Assembly (NCBI GenBank): GCA_949130495.1
Contig: OX422207.1
Span: 786,274,384-786,338,383, forward strand
Direction: 5' to 3'
Source of the DNA: Sambucus nigra
Lineage: Eukaryota > Streptophyta > Magnoliopsida > Dipsacales > Adoxaceae
Length of the DNA stretch: 64,000 bases
In this document: one piece after another, positions 53,640 through 63,004 of the stretch
How the letters are laid out: every line of letters starts with the position of its first letter
Position numbering within the stretch: the first letter of the stretch is position 1
Program-made: the position numbers and the translations under genes
The notes under the pieces: model-generated
Databases searched by the model: none
Seen by the model: only the letters and a program-made list of their open reading frames with translations
What the model was told of the DNA's origin: nothing

Positions 53640-54554
53640 CTAGTGCTACACACTACTCGGCAAAGCTCAGGCTGCTACACACTACTCGGCAAAGCTCAGG
53701 CTACTCAAATTTTTTCTCGAAAATGCCAACTAAGGTTGGTCGAGAAACCTATATTCCTCCGGGAAGTAAAGCTACCTATATTCCTCCGGGAAGTAAAGCG
53801 ACCAATATTCCTCCGGGAAGTAAAGCTACCAATATTCCTCCGGGAAGTAAAGCTACCAATATTCCTCCGGGAAGTAAAGCTACCTATATTCCTCCGGGAA
53901 GTAAAGCTACCTATATTCCTCCAGGAAGTAAAGCTACCTGTATTCCTCCGGGTAGTAAAGCTACTTGTATTCCTCCGGGAAGTAAAATTTGTATTCCTAT
54001 GGGAAATAAAACTATATGTTCCTCGGGAAATAAAAGTATTCCTGGAAATAAAAGTATTCCTAAAAATGCCAACTTATGTCGGTTAGGAAGTAAATATATT
54101 CTCGAAAATACCAACTTGAGTTGGTCGAGAGGTAAAATTATTTCAAAAAGTTCCAAAGTTGCTCATATAAAAACCCACTAATTTTAGTTGGTCGACAACT
54201 AATTGTAGTTGGTCGACAAGGAAAATTTAACGACCTTGGTTGGTCGGAAACATTTTAAACATTTTTTATATTCGTAACTTTTTATTAAGTTGGTCGATAA
54301 ACAAAGCATTATTTTTGCCAAATATTTACCACAAGTTCAAACTACTCGACAATAAGTTGGTCGACAAATAACACAATATTATTATCTTTTTAACAGATAC
54401 ATATGCACAAATATAAAGTGTTTTACAAGACAATGGCAATTAAGATTGCAAACAAAAATGAAAGTTTTTCATTAAATCCAAAACAAATTACATTGATAAT
54501 GAAATGTATACTAACTATTACATCAAATGTACACTAACTATTACATCAATATTC
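53640..54554 (+). repeat. E4 post-pol region with a 27-bp tandem array
   Basis: A short duplication (CTACACACTACTCGGCAAAGCTCAGG, near 53646 and 53672) is followed at about 53740-54000 by nine or more 27-bp units (core ATTCCTCCGGGAAGTAAAGC). The unit is nine codons long, so several frames stay open by chance. Further on are decayed copies and GTTGGTCGACAA phrases up to about 54370. This is the hypervariable region after pol known in Tat/Ogre-type elements as a source of satellites. Confidence 0.9.
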
Positions 54555-55826
54555 CTATTCTACTGGTCTTTTCCCTTCTGCTTTTGATGCAGGTTCCTCG
54601 CCAGCAGGCAGATCATTTAAAGCAAGAGGAGAATTTATGAAATTGAGATCTTTTAACATCCTGACATTCATCACGGATGGTCGATCTAAGAGGTGCTCGG
54701 GACGAGAGATCTCGACACTTGAATGGAGATTATAGTCGCCTAGATATTTGGAAATCAAGCATCGAGGAATGGCCCGAGCTGGGATCCAACTCATATCTAG
54801 TTTGTATGGTGGCACGGGTAGGTCGAGCAGCCCAGGATCATGGTAATCCCACAGGTAATGACCCTATTCGAGTTGCAGCACACCTAAGGCATTCAACCAG
54901 CCCTGCTTGTAGCCCTCATTATTGGCATTCTGGATACGATCGTCCAAGTGATAGAGAGCTTCGTTATATCCAGCCATCCAGAACTCCCTGGGCTGTTTGT
55001 GGAATTGATAGATCAATCTTTCCAGATGCTCGTGGAGGTTTTTGATGAAGAGCTCTTTATTCTCCAAGGTAGATTTCTGTGTAGAAAGCTGCTCTTCCAG
55101 GTCCTTGATCTTCTTTGACATTTCAGCCAACGCCTGGTTCTTCGCCATTAATTGGAAGGCCTAGTTCTCTAAGGCAGATTGAGTCCTCTGTTCCTCGACA
55201 AGAATCCGAGCAACTCTTGCTCGTCCCCGAGGAGCTCTTGCTCTTCCACGAGAAGATGTAGAGGGGCCAGCTCTCCTTAAGGTCTCCAATTCGTCCCTCA
55301 AGTTCGCATTCTCAACCTCCAAGAATGAAAATCCCTCATCAGTCACTGGGATCAAGGCGTTTGAAGTGGAAGATGACGACTTCAACTGAGATAACTCTTT
55401 TTGCAGATTGTTATTCTCTTGCTCCAGCAACTCGGCTATTTGTCTGCACTCCTCGACCTCACCCCTCAGAGTTCTCTCCCTCACATCATAGCCAGCAAAA
55501 CTCTTCTCGTAACCCTTGTCGGCAACGATCTGCTGGTACTTCTTCTCATAACCCTCGTGCAAGAGGGCAGTGGATTCTTTGTATTGTTGCTGAAGATCCT
55601 CGAGGGTGCCTTGGAGATCCTCGATCATGTCATAATAAGCCACATTATTGGCCACTGCTCGATCAAGTAGACACTTCAGATATTGGTATGCTTCAACTGC
55701 CTGTTCAGAAGCATCTTGGCCAAGGATGTCGACGACTTGTGCTGCACTCAGATCTGTGTGACCAGCTTTAAAATAATCATTGCATTGCCTCGGCAACTTG
55801 GTATCATGAGCAGATAATAATTCCAT
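54555..55826 (-). pseudogene. E4 antisense coiled-coil gene aORF2
   Basis: Minus strand, opposite to gag-pol. One frame of 423 codons from MELLSAHDTKLP at 55826 to TAG at 54555, broken by two in-frame TAG codons (about 55158 and 54861). The sequence is rich in Glu, Leu and Gln with heptad-like spacing (YDMIEDLQGTLEDLQQQYKE; VEECRQIAELLEQENNNLQ; EMSKKIKDLEEQL), so a long coiled coil is likely. A basic RGRARAPRGRARVARI stretch sits in the middle. No catalytic motif or known domain seen. E5, E6 and N carry remnants of the same gene. An acceptor-like CTCTGCTAG lies just upstream of the ATG, so it might have an upstream exon. Confidence 0.75.
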
Positions 55827-56020
55827 CCTGGACAGAAACTAGCAGAGGAAGAAAAAGCAATAATCAATAATCAAAACAGAGCATGAAGAAGAGACAACAG
55901 TATGAATAAACACAAGTTCAAGTTTTATTACATCATAAAAGTCAGAAGTACAAGGTTCAGAATTACATGTTCAGGATTACATTTGTTAAAGAAAAATAAA
56001 ATAGAGAAATCCGAACAACT

Positions 56021-56857
56021 CTACAACTTTTCCTTGTCTCCCAAAACTTTATCGGGAGGCTGGGACGAGGAAGTAGGTTGCTCGGATGGAGCAGATAGTA
56101 GCTGGGGAAGTGCTGGAGGTTGCTCGGAGGAAGGAGCGAACTGCTGAAGTTCCTCGGTAGCTGGCTGGATGGCTGGGGGATGATCTCCCATCACCATAGA
56201 AGACTCTTCGGAGGCAGCTTCGTCCTCTTCTTCATCTTCAGGAGTCGGAGGGGGACCAGGGATGTGCCGCTGGAAGAGCTCAGAATTTTCATCCACCTTC
56301 ATCTTCTGTAGAGCAGCGACCCACCCATCTCTGAAGTACTTGAGGCTGCCATATTCTACTTGAGACATCATGGCAGCCAAGCCCTTGTTCCACCCCTTGT
56401 CCCAGCCAGCGCTGAAGGACTTCTTCACAGCCATTTTCCTCTTCAACTTCTCCGAGGAAAGCTTCTCGGACAGCAGGTTATCAGCAGCTTTTAATTTTCT
56501 CTCAACCTCCTCCTTCTGACGACTTACTTCCTGAAGTCGACTTAACTCCTCCTCAGCAACCTTGAGCTTATTCTCAAGCTCTCCAGCATTTTTGAGCTTC
56601 TCGTCGAGCTCTTTATTTTTCCCTTCCAAATCCTTTATTCTCTTCCCCAACTCCTTGGAGACCTCAATAACCTGAGCTTTCTCCTGCTCGGTGGAGGTAA
56701 GTTTCTTCTCCCAAATAGCCTTGTCAGTATCATACTTCTGACGGGAATCATCCAAAGACTTTGTCAGGCCAGCCAGAGCTTCCTCCACACCAGATGAGGA
56801 GCTTGAAGCTTTAATTGCTTCATCCTTCTTCAAAATTATATTGAAGCAGCTCGCCAG
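56021..56857 (-). pseudogene. E4 antisense gene aORF1, exon 3
   Basis: Minus strand. The acceptor TTTTCTTTTCACAG precedes CTGGCGAGCTG at 56857. The exon encodes KKDEAIKASSSSSGVEEAL, a long coiled coil (LTSTEQEKAQVIEVSKELGK...EELSRLQEVSRQKEE), FSAGWDKGWNKGLAAMMSQVE, FRDGWVAALQKMKVDENSELFQRHIP, an acidic patch PEDEEEDEAASEE and a Pro/Ser/Gln-rich tail to the stop at 56021-56023. The frame is fully open. E6 has the same block order (SFKDGWLEALKEVGTTKDSRLFRRHNP). Confidence 0.75.
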
Positions 56858-56936
56858 CTGTGAAAAGAAAATGAAAGCAAAGTCAGAGACAGATATAACA
56901 AGGGAAAGATGAAAAGTTCAAAGTAATAAAACTTAC

Positions 56937-57616
56937 AGAGGCAATATGGCGAGCAGCCAATGAGGTGACCATGTCCCGAGCAAGGTTTTCTTCAACACCT
57001 TGGATCTCGGAAATGATCCAAGTCTTCACCGAGCTCATGGCAGAGCTCAGGGGAACAAAAGTTGGAACACCAGTTCTAGTAGCTGGGGGCTGAGTGATGG
57101 TGTCAGCCAAATTGATCGAGGAGCTCTTCTTCAGCTTCCTCGGGGGAGCAGGAATAGATTCAACCAAGGAAGAACTCTTGGTCGGTGATATTACAATCAC
57201 TTCTCCTGGAGTAGCAGCCTTGCTCGGGGCCACTGGGAGCTTCTCGATAACTTTAGCAGGAGCAGCCGAGGAAGGCGCATCAACTTTCTTTGTCCCTTAT
57301 GGGACGTCGATCTTACTTCTTTTTGCCTCTCTAGCACTAGAGGCAGGTTTCTCGAAGAGAGTAGGAGGTCTTCTCTTCTTCATCCTTTCACTTAAAGGAA
57401 CGTGTGACTCAGGCAAAGAGCTGGTAGAAGCTGGTACTGGCTCTGCGTCGCTTATTACCGGACGAGCAGTGAAAGAGGTGGTGTAGCTCTTGTACTGCAG
57501 CAGATATGAGGCTGACCTAATGTGCTCGTCGGCAACACTCTGATGCAGACTCCAGATAAGTTTCAAATGTCTTATATTAACATCTTCTTCCTTTGGACAC
57601 TTTCTTTTACTATCAA
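56937..57616 (-). pseudogene. E4 antisense gene aORF1, exon 2
   Basis: Minus strand, bounded by TTATTTGCAG / TTGATAG at 57616 and by GCCTCT / GTAAGT at 56937, both good plant splice sites. It encodes VDSKRKCPKEEDV, WSLHQSVADEHIRSASYLLQY, a Pro/Ser-rich part with basic KRRPPTLFEKP and REAKRSKIDVP, and ENLARDMVTSLAARHIAS. One TAA at 57299-57297 breaks it. Splicing keeps the frame into exon 3. Confidence 0.72.
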
Positions 57617-57710
57617 CTGCAAATAAATAGAAATTACAATATTAGTGGCACATTTTGTCAAACATGAAGGAAGCATAATTTAAAAATAAATAAAATGAAA
57701 TAAAAATAAC

Positions 57711-58213
57711 CTATCCCATTGCCATAGGGAGGGCATCTGGGACCCTGATAAACTTCATCTCCAGATAAATGATCATGTTGCCAAGTTTTTATGACAACCC
57801 CGTGCTCAAAATAGTCCATATTGGCATCCGGGAGATTTACCACTAAAGCCCTATTTAAAAATCTAGTTTTCAAATAAAAAGTATTATCGTCTACTGCCCA
57901 TCTATAACAAAATATGATTTCTGGAATTCCTATGCGAGTTCCATGGATTTGATTTAACCTATGAACCCCATTAACTATTCTCCATGTATTTGGGGCTATT
58001 CTTGCAGGAACAACGTCAAAGTATTGACAGAATTCCAGGCATAAGGGATTGGGTGGAAAAAAATCCACACTCAGCAATAAAGAGACTCGGGAACCAATGT
58101 CCCTCAGCCAAACGGAAATAATCAGAAGGCTCAGAAAGCTCTTCCAGAACAACCCAGGAGGGAATAGAAAAATCAGAGCGAAACTTATCAAGAGATTCAA
58201 CAGGTTAAACCAT
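57711..58213 (-). pseudogene. E4 antisense gene aORF1, exon 1 (PF04195-like)
   Basis: Minus strand from ATG 58213-58211. The conserved part is LAEGHWFPSLFIAECGFFPPN, CLEFCQYFDVVPARIAPNTWRIVNGVHRLNQIHG, IPEIIFCYRWAVDDNTFYLKTRFLNRALVVNLPDANMDYF. It resembles the plant 'putative gypsy type transposon' family (Pfam PF04195) by memory of its pattern; this is unverified. Two lesions: TAA as the third codon and an extra T in a seven-T run before CCACCC. The donor is GGGATAG / GTTATT at 57710. With exons 2 and 3 the product would be about 670 residues. Confidence 0.72.
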
Positions 58214-58378
58214 GATGAATAAAGGAAATGAAGAAGAAGGAAGAAGATCTTACAGAAAAAGAGTGGATCTGTTGACAACGAACGATGGCAGAGATGAATA
58301 CACAGGAGAGAAAGAGACGACGAAAAACTCGAAGATACAAATTTGAAAAAGTAGAAGACGATGGGATTGTCTGTGACG

Positions 58379-58386
58379 CTTAAATA
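58379..58386 (-). promoter_or_regulatory. Probable TATA box of E4 antisense gene aORF1
   Basis: TATTTAAG on the minus strand, 173 bp upstream of the ATG, aligned with TATAAAAG of E6 (45474-45481) within shared surroundings. It lies between the antisense gene and the polypurine tract, so the gene would have its own promoter facing away from the 3' LTR. Confidence 0.55.
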
Positions 58387-58629
58387 CCTTGCCTTGGGAA
58401 AAGAAAAAAGTAATGATTACAAAAAGAGACGGTTACGCTATCGGCGGCTAAAAAGACAAAAAGGGCGCGGTAATCGAAGCGAGTATAAAAATTCAAAAAG
58501 CACGATTCTAGGAATTTGGAAGGAGAAATAAATACAAGGGAAACACTCCTAAAAATCAGGAAGACCATTTAAAGCTACCATATTCCGAGAAAGAATGTTC
58601 CATACTCCTCAAATTTCGAACTATGAAAC

Positions 58630-58641
58630 ATTGGGGGCTTC
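58630..58641 (+). other. E4 polypurine tract
   Basis: ATTGGGGGCTTC abuts the 3' LTR, identical to the N tract. Confidence 0.88.
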
Positions 58642-59233
58642 TGTTGATACCAAATTTAGTCTGCTGACATGGCTCAATTAAGTGAAGACACGTGGCAACC
58701 TACATGGAAACAACAAACACTTCCGAGGAACTCAGACGCTCTGAGGACCATACTACAACGAGGAACACTGCTTCCCCAAGGAAATCACACGCTCCGAGGA
58801 GTAATAACTCTCCGAGAAACTCTTGAGCACCGAAAAGCTTAGGCGGTCCGAGCAACTCAGGCGGTCCGAGATGCACCTCGAACAAAGCATTAATAGCTGG
58901 ATAACCAACAGTTTAACTGTTCATTAAATGCTTATCATTCAGACGCACACGCTTAAGAGGCATTGAATGTATTACCCTTTCATATGCACATCATTTAATG
59001 TATTACCCTTTCACATTACAGCCTCAAGGCTATAAATACATTGTACAATCCTCATTGTAATGGGACCGGAATTTCTTGATAGAACTTGTAATCAAGAATT
59101 CCCAAACACTCAGCAATAACATAACAGTGGACGTAGGCCATTCTTATAAGGCTGAATCACTTTAAAAATTCTTTGTCTCATTTATTTATCTGTGATTGAA
59201 TAATTATATGTGATCTAATTTTTTACATCAACA
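58642..59233 (+). repeat. E4 3' LTR (592 bp)
   Basis: Same length as the 5' LTR, with about 22 substitutions and no indels. TATAAATA at 59031-59038. Followed by ATTAC (59234-59238), the target duplication. Confidence 0.95.
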
Positions 59234-59238
59234 ATTAC

Positions 59239-60247
59239 GAAATAAATATTTAAGTCTTAAAATAAAATTATCAAGTTTTTAGATTTAAATAACTTTCTAA
59301 ATAAAAAAAATTAATCAATCACAGACATATAAATAATTTAAATGCTGAAAATAAATGACACCGTATTTTTAACGTGGTTCGGCCAAAACCCGGCCTATGT
59401 CCACGCGCCTAGAGCAGCTTCCGTCTCCTTGCGCTTCACTATTTCTGATCCACTTATACGGTTGGATCAAACCACCACTTTACAACGGAGCAGCAAACCG
59501 GCTACTGGTACAACTTCTCAAGCTAAAACCCAAAGCTTCAAAAATAAATTTTAAGTACAGAGGTTTGGATGTCGAAACTCTTAAAGTACAAATGTAAATC
59601 TGAGTTTCTTCTTCAGGTTCAAGTAGACTTCACAGAGATTCCAAATTTTTGTGTGTCTCAAGTCATCACTAGAAATCTTGTAGCTTGTAGTTGAATACTG
59701 ACTTTTGTGCTTTTGAATTTCTTTTTGTTCAGTTTTTTTTGCATTGCTTTCTTCTTGCAACTGCTGGACAATATATACTTAGATAAAAAATAGACGTTGG
59801 GGATTTTGAAAGATGGAAACTCTTGATCAACTTGAGAGCTTCATTAATTGTGAACTGAAGGATGGAGACCATGTTTTCTTCTTCTCTGATTTCTATCAAA
59901 ATAATAAATGGTAGACTGATGGAGAGAGAAACATTAGAGACAAAAGAGATATAGAAAAGATTCATATGGAGTGTGTTAGAAGAGAGATACTTAATAAAAG
60001 AAATCATCTCTATTCAAAACGTCACCAGTCAATCCAAGTCAAATAATAGGCGAGTTGTTGTATACCAAACACTGACTAAGTCAGTTCATCAAATAGAGCG
60101 TAAGGCTCGAGGCAGTAATGATATGAAATATGAGTCAAAAAATATATATATAAAAAGTATATAAATAAAAGGTATTGTAATGATATGTCTTAAGGCTTTA
60201 TTTAGTTGATGATGTCGTATGATGTATATAAATTGTATGGATAAAAG

Positions 60248-60248
<1 letters not shown>
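59239..60248. other. Right arm of the unclassified insertion, no gene seen
   Basis: AT-rich. 59315-59405 resembles in order the 3' part of the Tat LTRs: AATCACAGACATATAAATAA, TTTTTAACGTGGTTCGGCC, GGCCTATGTCCACG. Beyond that I see no coding sequence or repeat structure. Confidence 0.5.
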
Positions 60249-60303
<55 letters not shown>

Positions 60304-60484
60304 CTGCTCTTGTGCGGACTAGTCCGCATTTTAAGAATGCGGACCGGACATGTGTCTCCTGGCGGTGAGCCCAGAAAAGAGAGAGAGTATGCCTATAATT
60401 TAGGCGATAATTTCTAGGCGCACCGTTAGGTGACACATGTCCGGTCCGCATTCTTAAAATGCGGACTAGTCCGCACAGGAGTAT

Positions 60485-60510
<26 letters not shown>
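60249..60510. repeat. TA microsatellite, split by a foldback element
   Basis: About 26 TA units at 60249-60300 and about 12 more at 60485-60510 flank the inverted-repeat element at 60301-60484. Confidence 0.9.
60301..60484. mobile_element. Small foldback MITE inserted in TA repeats
   Basis: Two 46-bp arms (60311-60356 and 60432-60477) are perfect reverse complements around a 75-bp centre. Each arm contains the smaller palindrome GCGGACTAGTCCGC. A weaker continuation of the stem (GGCGGTG / CACCGTT) follows inside. The outer ends read GTCCTGCTCT on the left and CTCCTG on the right, so one end has a short extra piece. Insertion between TA repeats fits a Tc1/mariner-type MITE with TA duplication, though the duplication cannot be shown inside a TA run. 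Confidence 0.75.
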
Positions 60511-60518
<8 letters not shown>

Positions 60519-61752
60519 CGTACAGTTACCTCGGCTAAAAAGAAATATAAACAAAAACAAAAAAAAAATCATGCAAAGTTCAAGGTTAATAAAGCAATCT
60601 CTTAGGCGACGCCATGCGTCAAAAAAAAATATATAAACTAATGGGATATAGCATGCGTGTTCAAAGATCTGAAGTGAAAGAACTGTCCAAGACAGTTGAA
60701 TAGTGATGAAACCAAAATGCTACAGTTCTTATACGGCCACATCTTAAGCTAACAAGTACAAAAGGTTTCTTGAGATTTGGATGAATTAAATAGTGTGGTA
60801 CCAACCACGATGGATATCAAATCTATAAATAAAGATATTGTCCGTATACCACCAATTGCCATAAACAGAATAGATCCAAGAGAGTTTTTTTTTTTTAAAA
60901 ATAACTGGATGAACAACATCTCTTAACAGAATAAAACAAATTATAAGTCTTGTCTCATATTATTTTCAAGACAAAGTCTGCCGAAGCAGTTGGCACTTGG
61001 CATAAGGAAGGGACAGGGAAATCGCGTCCCAAGAAATGAAATCACAACGTAGTGTGCTAAGAGGTTTTCCCAACCATTGATGGATCAGTACACGGATGGG
61101 ACAAGACAAGGGGTGTAAGCATTAAAAGTAGATAACTTTTAGCATGAAAAGAAATAACCCATTTGGGTCTCTTAAAAAAGCATGCGTAGCTGACAAAAGG
61201 TAAGGCATGAATTGTAACTAATATATAAATATTATATAAACATACCATATAAAGAAAGAGATGATTAGTACATGTGGGGCCCAAGATTTAAAAGAACACA
61301 AAGCAAAGTATAGAAGCAAGCGTGTGATTGTGGCAAAACAAGTGCACAAAAAAAATCAATTTAACTGTATGATTCTAGGTGCTTTATCGTGGGGCGTATA
61401 AAAAATATTTAGTATAATAGAATTAACAGCATCAAAAATACAAATAAAATATAAATAAATATAGATGTCTAACATATAGATAAAATGTAATATATAATAA
61501 AGTATAGTATAAAAAATATTTAGACAAAATAAGTAAAAAAAAATAGCAACAATATTCGGACAAAGTAGGTGGCACAAACAATCCATATCTTCTCAAGATT
61601 TTAAACAATTTCATCACTGTACTATATATCAATCAAGACTTATGCCATTTCATGATGTTTGGAATCATCAAAACTCAATATATTAAGTTAAACTAAAATG
61701 TACATTAATTAATAAATAAATACTTTTTCGTTAACAAAATTACTATTACTAA
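60511..61752. other. End of the unclassified insertion, no gene seen
   Basis: AT-rich sequence with A-runs (60560, 60630) and nothing recognisable in either strand. It ends at the TGCCCAG duplicate at 61753. Confidence 0.5.
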
Positions 61753-61759
61753 TGCCCAG

Positions 61760-62095
61760 AAGTCCAAGGTGACTGAGAAGGTACCTCAGGTCATTGGTAC
61801 CGAGGGAGTTGACACTGTTGCACCTCAATATAAGAGGTTGATAAAAAATTTGTCGTACAAACAGACCAAGAAGAATACTACCGACCAGTAGGAGTTGGTC
61901 AAGAAAATCTAAACTAACATAGTTATTGTTGGGTCATCTTCTGTATCTTTTAATTCTGGTCTGGAGAGGGGTTGATAAATTTGGTACTCTTCTTACTGAT
62001 AGGGTTGCTGTAGCTCCCACGCCCTGATCAAGATTGTCTGAGAGAGCTTGCCAGAATCTAGCTTTAATAACCATTTTCCCTTCATTACTTGTCTT
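61760..62095 (+). pseudogene. E6 aORF1 exon 2, remainder
   Basis: Directly after the TGCCCAG duplicate: KSKVTEKVPQVIGTEGVDTVAPQYKRLIKNL, the place of the Pro/Ser/basic part of E4 exon 2. Decayed, with several stops; the donor is not clear. The end coordinate is approximate. Confidence 0.5.
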
Positions 62096-62144
62096 TATTA
62101 TCTTATTTTCTCCTCTGTTGATGTAATATTTTTTCCTTTTGCAG

Positions 62145-62716
62145 TTCATGGTGGATTTTAATCAACTATTGGAGAGATATGATCGCCTGCATTCCTCCTC
62201 ATGTGAAGTTGAAGAGGGCTTTGAAGGTTTAAGGACATTTTTAGAAGCTTCTCGACAAGCTTTGGAAACAGAGAAAAATCTTGGGAAGAAGAGTTAAATA
62301 GGGACAACGATAGAGCCGATGCTGAGGGAAAATTAAAGACTGCTGAGGCCAGTCTAACAGTTGTTGAGAACAAGGCCAAGGTGGATAAAGACATATTATT
62401 TGAAAATCGGACTCTTCTTTCATCTGCTAAGGAGAAGATATAAAGGTCTGACTGTTGATCTTGTAATAGAGAAGGCCAAGAGTAAAAACATAAAGGAAAC
62501 TTCTTCTGATAAAGGTTGGGACAAGGCACTATTGGTTGCTTCATCATAGATGAGTATGCCAAGAAAAAATCATTCAAGGATGGTTGGTTGGAGGCACTTA
62601 AAGAAGTTGGTACTACCAAAGATTCTAGGTTGTTTCGGAGGCATAACCCAGTAACTCCTCCAAATTTAGAGGAAGAGTTTGATAATGAAGAAGGCTCACG
62701 AGAATCTTCCATATAA
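62145..62716 (+). pseudogene. E6 aORF1 exon 3
   Basis: The acceptor TTTTTTCCTTTTGCAG precedes TTCATGGTGG at 62145. Blocks: FEGLRTFLEASRQALETEKN, AEGKLKTAEASLTVVENKAKVDKD (coiled coil), DKGWDKALLVAS, SFKDGWLEALKEVGTTKDSRLFRRHNP and an acidic NLEEEFDNEEGSRESS up to TAA 62714-62716. Same order as E4 exon 3 but shorter, with frameshifts near 62295 and 62440. It lacks the Pro/Gln tail. Confidence 0.72.
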
Positions 62717-63004
62717 CCCACTGGGTCTGCCCTGGAACCCATTGGTAAAACTGCCCTTCCTGTCGATTGGCTTATAAAGTGAATGTCCAGGATAAGGAGA
62801 AGGTCTAGCTCCTTTATTATCTATTTTACTTTTTTACAAGATTTTTGTTCTTTATTTTCTATTTTATAATAGGAATGTCTCATTATAATCCCTTATCAAT
62901 GAAAAGATCTTCTTTTTAACTAAGTGCATTTCATTTGTTATATTTGTGTTTACTTTGCTTGGTTGAAGTTATACTTCTTGGGTGCTTTTTCTCGGCAATA
63001 ATCT
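62717..63004. other. Interval between E6 aORF1 and aORF2
   Basis: AT-rich, with no coding feature. AATAAT and TTTATTTTCTATTTTATAATAGG could serve as a plant poly-A region for aORF1. Equivalent to 55827-56020 of E4. Confidence 0.4.

Larger units (their letters stand above)
47013..59233 (+). mobile_element. E4: complete Tat-lineage element with antisense gene cassette
   Basis: LTRs 47013-47604 and 58642-59233, both 592 bp and differing at about 22 positions (3.7%), flanked by ATTAC. Plus strand: primer-binding site, one gag-pol frame with protease, RT, RNase H, aRNH, integrase (47668-53578), a 27-bp array, then the minus-strand genes aORF2 and aORF1, polypurine tract, 3' LTR. Seven in-frame stops and one frameshift in gag-pol make it defective. 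With an rRNA- and host-gene-free interior it is a pure retroelement of 12.2 kb, large because of the antisense genes. Confidence 0.95.
46637..61752. mobile_element. Unclassified insertion in E6, itself host of E4
   Basis: Without E4 it is about 2.9 kb (46637-47012 and 59239-61752). It is flanked by TGCCCAG on both sides (46630-46636 and 61753-61759), and the interrupted exon of aORF1 resumes right after. The left end begins ATATTAACTCAAGAGGGGGG. There is no clear inverted repeat, poly-A tail or coding sequence. It contains the GTGGTTCGGCC...GGCCTATGTCCACG motif at 59372-59405. The class remains open; a non-autonomous retroelement or a large non-autonomous DNA element are both possible. Confidence 0.6.

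Noticed and set aside
53619..54181. Two long overlapping repeat ORFs (REVKLPIFL and IPPGSKATY repeats)
   Set aside because: A 27-bp unit is nine codons, so any stop-free frame stays open through the array. No start context or homology.
61057..61632. Minus-strand ORFs rich in Tyr, Ile and Leu
   Set aside because: AT-rich chance frames with no membrane-protein pattern beyond composition and no homology.
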